The notes under the pieces were generated by a model. That model saw nothing but the letters and a program-made list of their open reading frames with translations. It did no database searches and had not been told where the DNA came from. From assembly GCA_029012445.1 (NCBI GenBank), contig JAQXMC010000003.1, positions 1-64,000 of the forward strand: a DNA stretch of 64,000 nt, in the 5' to 3' direction. Source of the DNA: Oscillospiraceae bacterium. GTDB taxonomy: Bacteria; Bacillota; Clostridia; Oscillospirales; Acutalibacteraceae. Below, in pieces: positions 58,550 through 64,000 of this stretch (its first letter is position 1; the number at the start of each line of letters is the position of its first letter). Both the position numbers and the translations under genes were made by a program.

Positions 58550-59748
58550 ATGCCGTTTTAAGTGTCAGCCAGATAAATACTTATCTGAAATCCATTTTTG
58601 ATTATGACGAAAATCTGAAAAATGTCTATGTTGTCGGCGAGATATCGAATTTCACAAATCATTACAGAAGCGGCCACTTTTATTTCACGCTCAAAGATGA
58701 TTCCTCAGCCCTCAAGGCTGTCATGTTCAGCCGATATGCCCAAAATATCAGATTTGAGCCGTACGACGGACTGAAAGTGCTTGTGAGAGGCTCCGTCTCG
58801 GTTTATGAAAGAGACGGCGTTTATCAGCTGTATGTTACGGATATGCAGCCTGACGGGCTCGGCGAGCTGAATTTAGCCTTTGAACAGCTTAAAGAAAAGC
58901 TCGGCAAAGAAGGCCTGTTTTCTCCCGGGCACAAACGACCGATTCCGAAGCTTCCGGAGCGTATTGCCGTTATCACATCTCCGACGGGCGCGGCGGTTCA
59001 GGATATCATCAATGTCATATCAAGAAGATATCCCTGCTGTGAACTGATAATAGTCCCTGTACATGTTCAGGGAGAGCAAAGCGCCGGCGAGATAGTGAAC
59101 GCTTTAATAAAAGTCAATTTACTGAAATGCGCCGATACGATAATTTTGGGGCGCGGCGGCGGTTCGATTGAAGATCTCTGGTCGTTCAACGAAGAAGCGG
59201 TGGCCAGAGCGATTTTTGAAAGCGATATACCTGTTATATCGGCAGTCGGTCATGAAACCGACTACACAATATCGGATTTTGTCGCCGATCTCAGAGCTCC
59301 GACTCCGTCGGCGGCGGCTGAGCTTGCAACTCCCGATGTCAGGTCTCTTTTGGGTGAAACGGCTTTCTTTGAGCAGAAGCTCGGGGCGGCCATTCTCGAT
59401 AAAATAAGCGAATATTATCACAGGCTTCAAGAACTTTTAAAGCTTCTGTCGGAGTATTCGCCGGAAAATGAGCTTAAAATAAAAAAAGAGAAGCTTATCG
59501 GTTATAAAAATGAGCTTGAGTCGTCGCTCAAGCGTACATTTGAAAAAAACAACACAATGTTAAGCTCACTGGCAATGCGTCTTGACGCATTGAGTCCGCT
59601 CAAAACCATCGCCAGAGGATACGGCGTTGTATTCGGCAAAAACGGAAAGCATATCGACAATGTGAATTTGCTTAATATTAACGATAAGATTAAACTTCAG
59701 ATGAAAGACGGTGCCGCAATTTGCACCGTGAATGAGGTGACAAAGTGA
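58546..59748 (+). CDS. xseA: Exodeoxyribonuclease VII large subunit
   Basis: VSQINTYLKSIFDYDENLKNVYVVGEISNFTNHYRSGHFYFTLKDD, RGGGSIEDLWSFNEEAVARAIFESDIPVISAVGHETDYTI. Confidence 0.97.
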   Translation: MNAVLSVSQINTYLKSIFDYDENLKNVYVVGEISNFTNHYRSGHFYFTLKDDSSALKAVMFSRYAQNIRFEPYDGLKVLVRGSVSVYERDGVYQLYVTDMQPDGLGELNLAFEQLKEKLGKEGLFSPGHKRPIPKLPERIAVITSPTGAAVQDIINVISRRYPCCELIIVPVHVQGEQSAGEIVNALIKVNLLKCADTIILGRGGGSIEDLWSFNEEAVARAIFESDIPVISAVGHETDYTISDFVADLRAPTPSAAAELATPDVRSLLGETAFFEQKLGAAILDKISEYYHRLQELLKLLSEYSPENELKIKKEKLIGYKNELESSLKRTFEKNNTMLSSLAMRLDALSPLKTIARGYGVVFGKNGKHIDNVNLLNINDKIKLQMKDGAAICTVNEVTK

Positions 59749-59957
59749 AAAAAGAAATGACTCTTGAACAGGCAATGAAAAGGCTTGAGGAAATAACCGA
59801 AAAAATGCAGAGTGAAAGCGTCACGCTGGACAAGTCTCTCAAGCTATTTGAAGAAGGCTCATCTCTCGTTGCGTTCTGCAATGAAAAGCTGCAGCAGGCT
59901 CAGCTTAAAATAACTCAGCTCACATCTGACGGTGAGGAGGAAAAAGTAATTGAATGA
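59745..59957 (+). CDS. xseB: Exodeoxyribonuclease VII small subunit
   Basis: LEQAMKRLEEITEKMQSESVTLDKSLKLFEEGSSL. Confidence 0.95.
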   Translation: MKKEMTLEQAMKRLEEITEKMQSESVTLDKSLKLFEEGSSLVAFCNEKLQQAQLKITQLTSDGEEEKVIE

Positions 59958-60828
59958 TTACAAACAAACATTAAATTCTTATTTCGAAAAAGTCAATTCA
60001 AGGCTTGACGAGCTTCTGAAATTTTCTCCGTCAGAGTTCGGCGTAGTCTGTGAAGCAATGAGATATTCGGTCGAAAACGGCGGAAAACGCATAAGACCTG
60101 TTTTAGTTCTTGAAAGCTGCAGAATATGCGGCGGTGATATTGAAAGCGCAGTTGATGTCGCCTGCGCACTCGAAATGATCCACACATATTCTCTTATTCA
60201 TGATGATCTTCCGTGCATGGATAACGACGATCTGCGCCGGGGAAAGCCTTCATGCCATGTTAAATTCGGAGAAGAATATGCTCTTCTTGCCGGCGACGCT
60301 CTGCTGACCTATGCTTTTGAAACGCTTTCAAAGGCAAACATAAGCGATGATAAGAAGGTCAGGGCTATTGCCTGCCTTTCATCAAACGCCGGTTTCGGTG
60401 GAATGGTGGGCGGCCAGGTTATCGATCTTAAGAGCGAGGGGAAAGAGATATCCTATGATACTCTCAGACTTATGCACTCTCTGAAAACCGGCGCGCTTAT
60501 AAGATGTGCCGCTCAGCTCGGCTGCATATGCGCGGGGGCAAGCGATGAGCAGACTAAGGCTCTCACCGAATATGCGAATTATTTGGGCTATGCCTTTCAG
60601 GCTGTTGACGATATTCTGGATGTTGTCGGCAATCAGGATATTCTCGGAAAGCCTATCGGAAGCGACGCCGAAAGCGGAAAGACGACATATGTCACTCTTT
60701 TCGGCGTTGAGAAAGCAAAACAAATTGCCAAGGAACTGACGGATAAGGCTGTCGGTAGCATATCGTCTTTTGAAAATAACCGTTTTTTAGTTACGCTCGC
60801 TAACGAGCTGACGACAAGAAAATACTGA
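59950..60828 (+). CDS. ispA: Polyprenyl (farnesyl/geranyl) diphosphate synthase
   Basis: GGKRIRPVLVLES, LIHDDLPCMDNDDLRRGKPSCH, YAFQAVDDILDV. Confidence 0.96.
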   Translation: MNDYKQTLNSYFEKVNSRLDELLKFSPSEFGVVCEAMRYSVENGGKRIRPVLVLESCRICGGDIESAVDVACALEMIHTYSLIHDDLPCMDNDDLRRGKPSCHVKFGEEYALLAGDALLTYAFETLSKANISDDKKVRAIACLSSNAGFGGMVGGQVIDLKSEGKEISYDTLRLMHSLKTGALIRCAAQLGCICAGASDEQTKALTEYANYLGYAFQAVDDILDVVGNQDILGKPIGSDAESGKTTYVTLFGVEKAKQIAKELTDKAVGSISSFENNRFLVTLANELTTRKY

Positions 60829-60844
60829 TCCGGAAAGAGAAAAA

Positions 60845-62695
60845 ATGGAAATAAATTATCTTGATAAAATCAGATCGCCGCAGGATCTTAAAAGCCTTTC
60901 GGGCGATAAACTGAATACGCTCGCCGAAGAAATCAGAAGCGTTCTTATCGAAACCGTTTCGCAAAACGGCGGTCACCTTGCATCAAATCTCGGCGTTGTT
61001 GAGCTGACTATCGCAATTCACAAAGTCTTTGACTCGCCGAAAGATCAGATCGTTTTTGATGTCGGCCATCAGGCGTACACGCACAAGCTTCTGACGGGAA
61101 GATATGAAAAATTTTCGACTGTCAGAACATCGGGCGGACTGACGGGCTTCACAAATCCTGACGAAAGCGAACACGATATTTTTTTCAGCGGTCACAGCAC
61201 CACTTCAATTTCAGCTTCGCTCGGTCTTGCGCAGGCCAAGCTGCTGAACGGTGACGATAACTATGTTGTCGCCGTCATCGGAGACGGCTCTTTCACAGGC
61301 GGAATGGCCTATGAAGCTCTTAACAATGCGGGTAAGACAAAATCCAAACTGATAGTTATTCTTAACGACAACAAAATGTCCATATCAGAAAATGTCGGAG
61401 CTTTTGCGAGTTATCTGGCTGTTATCAGAACCGATCCGAGATATTTCAGACTTAAACAGAGAACCGAAAAGGCTCTGAACAGAATACCCGTTATCGGAAC
61501 ACGAATATCAACCCGTCTTTTCAATCTGAAAACGGCGCTTAAAAATAAGATATATAACCGAAGCACATTTTTTGAGGATATCGGCTTCAGATATATGGGA
61601 CCTATCGACGGTCACAACATAAAACAGCTTTGTCAGGCTCTTGAGGGAGCAAAAATCATTAACGGTCCTGTCGTTCTTCATGTTATCACCACCAAGGGCA
61701 AGGGTTATGATTTTGCCGAAAAGATGCCGAGCGAATTTCACGGAATTGCGAAATTTGATATTGAAACCGGTGAGCCGCTGTCGGCTGAAAAAAGCTTTTC
61801 TTCATTTTTCGGTGAAGCTCTTTGCCGGATTGCCGAGAATGATGACAGAATTTGCGCCGTGACGGCTGCAATGTCGCTTGGAACGGGACTTAACGGCTTT
61901 GCCGATGAGTTTCCCGAAAGATTTTTCGATGTCGGCATCGCCGAGCAGCACGCAGTCACATTCACCTCAGGCCTTGCAAAGAACGGAAAGATCCCCGTTT
62001 TTGCTGTTTATTCAACATTTCTCCAGAGAGCTTACGATCAGCTTATTCACGACATTTCACTTCAGCGCTCGCATTGCATATTCGCAGTCGATCGCGCCGG
62101 CTTTGTCGGTGAAGACGGTGTTACCCATCAGGGCATTTTTGATGTTTCTTTTTTAAACGCCGTTCCGAATTTCAGAATATATGCGCCGTCGAGCTTTTCA
62201 GAGCTTGAAAACGATCTGAAAGACGCAGTCTATGAAAATGACGGTCCTGTTGTTATACGCTATCCGAGAGGCAATGAAGCATACATAGAAGATATGCCTG
62301 CGCTGAAATCGGAATTTTATAATATCTACGGCGACATTGAGAATGCGGAAAAAGTGATTGTAACCTACGGCAGGATAAGCAAAAACGCCGTTGAGGCTAT
62401 GAAAAAATCAGAAAATACCGCTGTTGTCAAGCTCAATATAATAAAGCCCATCAGCTCAGAGGCTGTTGAAGCTATCGCCGGCAAAAAGAAAATATATTTC
62501 TTTGAGGAAGGCGTCAGAAGCGGCGGAGTCGGCGAAAATCTTGCTCTAAGTCTGATGGAAAACGGCTGCAAGGGAAAATTCAAGCTGATCGCTGTTGACG
62601 GCGAATTTGTTGAACAGGCAACGGTTGAAGAACAGCTTGAAAAATACGGTCTTGACACAGAATCAATGATAAGAATAATTAACGAGGTTGAATAA
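60845..62695 (+). CDS. dxs: 1-deoxy-D-xylulose-5-phosphate synthase
   Basis: VGHQAYTHKLLTGR, GDGSFTGGMAYEALNNAG, DVGIAEQHAVTFTSGLA. Confidence 0.97.
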   Translation: MEINYLDKIRSPQDLKSLSGDKLNTLAEEIRSVLIETVSQNGGHLASNLGVVELTIAIHKVFDSPKDQIVFDVGHQAYTHKLLTGRYEKFSTVRTSGGLTGFTNPDESEHDIFFSGHSTTSISASLGLAQAKLLNGDDNYVVAVIGDGSFTGGMAYEALNNAGKTKSKLIVILNDNKMSISENVGAFASYLAVIRTDPRYFRLKQRTEKALNRIPVIGTRISTRLFNLKTALKNKIYNRSTFFEDIGFRYMGPIDGHNIKQLCQALEGAKIINGPVVLHVITTKGKGYDFAEKMPSEFHGIAKFDIETGEPLSAEKSFSSFFGEALCRIAENDDRICAVTAAMSLGTGLNGFADEFPERFFDVGIAEQHAVTFTSGLAKNGKIPVFAVYSTFLQRAYDQLIHDISLQRSHCIFAVDRAGFVGEDGVTHQGIFDVSFLNAVPNFRIYAPSSFSELENDLKDAVYENDGPVVIRYPRGNEAYIEDMPALKSEFYNIYGDIENAEKVIVTYGRISKNAVEAMKKSENTAVVKLNIIKPISSEAVEAIAGKKKIYFFEEGVRSGGVGENLALSLMENGCKGKFKLIAVDGEFVEQATVEEQLEKYGLDTESMIRIINEVE

Positions 62696-62696
62696 A

Positions 62697-63539
62697 GTGA
62701 GTGAAAAGTTAAGGCTTGATGTGGCGTTGGTCGATAACGGCTTATGTGAAAGCCGCGAGAAAGCCAAAGCCTGCATAATGGCGGGGCAGGTCTATGTTAA
62801 CGGTCAGAAGTCTTTAAAAGCGGGCGCACCGGTCAAGCCCGAAGATAAGATAGAAGTCAGAGGAAAGCAGCTGCCGTTCGTCAGCAGGGGAGGACTCAAG
62901 CTTCAGAAGGCTGTCGATGTGTTCGGAGTTAAGCTCAGCGGCTGTATATGCATGGATATAGGCGCCTCGACCGGAGGCTTCACCGACTGTATGCTCCAGC
63001 ACGGAGCCAGAAAGGTGTATTCCATAGATGTCGGCTACGGTCAGCTGGCCTGGAAGCTTCGCACCGATGAGCGGGTAATCAACCTTGAAAGAACAAACTT
63101 CAGATATGTCACAAGGGAGACTGTTCCAGATGAAATAGATTTTGCGAGCGTTGATGTCTCCTTTATTTCGCTCAAGCATATTATACCGGTTATGAGAGAG
63201 CTTCTCAGAGACGGCGGCGAATCCGTCTGTCTTATAAAGCCGCAGTTCGAAGCCGGCAGAGACAAAATAGGCAAAAAGGGCGTTGTCAGAGAACTTTCGA
63301 CTCATATCGAAGTCATTCAAACGATAGCCGACTTTGCACTTGAAAACGGTTTCGATATTTTAAACCTTGATTTTTCTCCCGTGAAGGGCCCCGAGGGAAA
63401 TATCGAATATCTTATACACCTCAGAAAGAGCGATGCGCCTGAAAGCTTCCTTAATCGCTCATTTGAAGAAACGGTCGCTGCGTCGCACGACACACTTGAC
63501 AAACGGAGTGAAAAAAATGAAGATAGCGATAAAGCCTAA
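62697..63539 (+). CDS. tlyA: TlyA family rRNA (cytidine-2'-O)-methyltransferase
   Basis: S4 domain RLDVALVDNGLCESREKAKACIMAGQVYVNG; DIGASTGGFTDCMLQHGA; GTG start with GAGG RBS. Confidence 0.94.
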   Translation: MSEKLRLDVALVDNGLCESREKAKACIMAGQVYVNGQKSLKAGAPVKPEDKIEVRGKQLPFVSRGGLKLQKAVDVFGVKLSGCICMDIGASTGGFTDCMLQHGARKVYSIDVGYGQLAWKLRTDERVINLERTNFRYVTRETVPDEIDFASVDVSFISLKHIIPVMRELLRDGGESVCLIKPQFEAGRDKIGKKGVVRELSTHIEVIQTIADFALENGFDILNLDFSPVKGPEGNIEYLIHLRKSDAPESFLNRSFEETVAASHDTLDKRSEKNEDSDKA

Positions 63540-64000
63540 TTTAACAAGAGAAAATGCTTTTAATGTAACGCAAAATGTGTTCAGCGAATTAAAAAAGCTC
63601 GGCGCCGACATTGTTTTCAGCGACGAGTTCAAAAATGAGCTCAGTCAGCTCGGGGCTGATTTTCTGCCTGATGAGGAGCTTTACAGCATTTGCGATATAA
63701 TGATAGCCATAGGCGGTGACGGAACGATAATCCACAGCGCATATAAATGCGCAAAGCACGGAAAAAAGATTCTCGGAATCAACGCCGGCAGACTCGCTTT
63801 CATGGCCGGAATTGAAGAACAGGAGCTTCATCTGCTTAAAAATCTGATCAACGGCGAATATGAGACAGATATCAGAATGATGCTCATGGCGCAGCTTTAT
63901 GAAGATGATAAGCTTGTCGACACAAACTATTGCATAAACGATGTTGTAATCGCAAGAGGTACTGCGATGAGAATGTGCGATATTATGGTCAAGTGCGACG
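63517..64000 (+). CDS. nadK: NAD kinase (5' part; runs off window)
   Basis: MKIAIKPNLTRENAFNVTQ...IMIAIGGDGTIIHSAYKCAKHGKKILGINAGRLAFMA; GGDGT motif. Confidence 0.93.
   Translation, partial: MKIAIKPNLTRENAFNVTQNVFSELKKLGADIVFSDEFKNELSQLGADFLPDEELYSICDIMIAIGGDGTIIHSAYKCAKHGKKILGINAGRLAFMAGIEEQELHLLKNLINGEYETDIRMMLMAQLYEDDKLVDTNYCINDVVIARGTAMRMCDIMVKCD

Noticed and set aside
60845-62695. Several - strand ORFs opposite dxs
   Set aside because: Short antisense frames over a conserved gene.

Overview
64 kb chromosomal window from a spore-forming member of the Firmicutes/Clostridia (probably Oscillospiraceae/Ruminococcaceae-like; inferred from gene content). It is mostly core genome on the + strand: pcrA; a pyrH-frr-uppS-cdsA-dxr-rseP-ispG-polC cluster; gdhA; mreB, recD2 and RNase P RNA on the - strand; spoIIIAA-AH; and nusB-(M22 peptidase)-xseA-xseB-ispA-dxs-tlyA-nadK. 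Accessory parts are a TetR/GNAT segment at the left edge with a decayed rsgA gene, and a sortase-assembled pilus locus at 25.3-35.3 kb. Points most worth a second look: (1) PolC appears to lack the DEDD 3'-5' exonuclease domain normally inserted in its PHP domain, and its N-terminus has no canonical in-frame start codon behind a strong ribosome-binding site; (2) the alpha/beta hydrolase gene has an in-frame TAA followed by 59 more coding-like codons that overlap the next gene as TAATG; (3) the pilus adhesin has a ricin-type lectin inserted in a SpaA-like domain and an N-terminal HxH/C repeat array; (4) a highly structured region lies between the pilin and sortase genes; (5) two small ORFs are missing from the ORF track; (6) a decayed zinc-ribbon-like module is fused to an epimerase. 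No CRISPR array, tRNA or intact transposase was seen. All family calls come from reading the sequence by eye; no database search was run.
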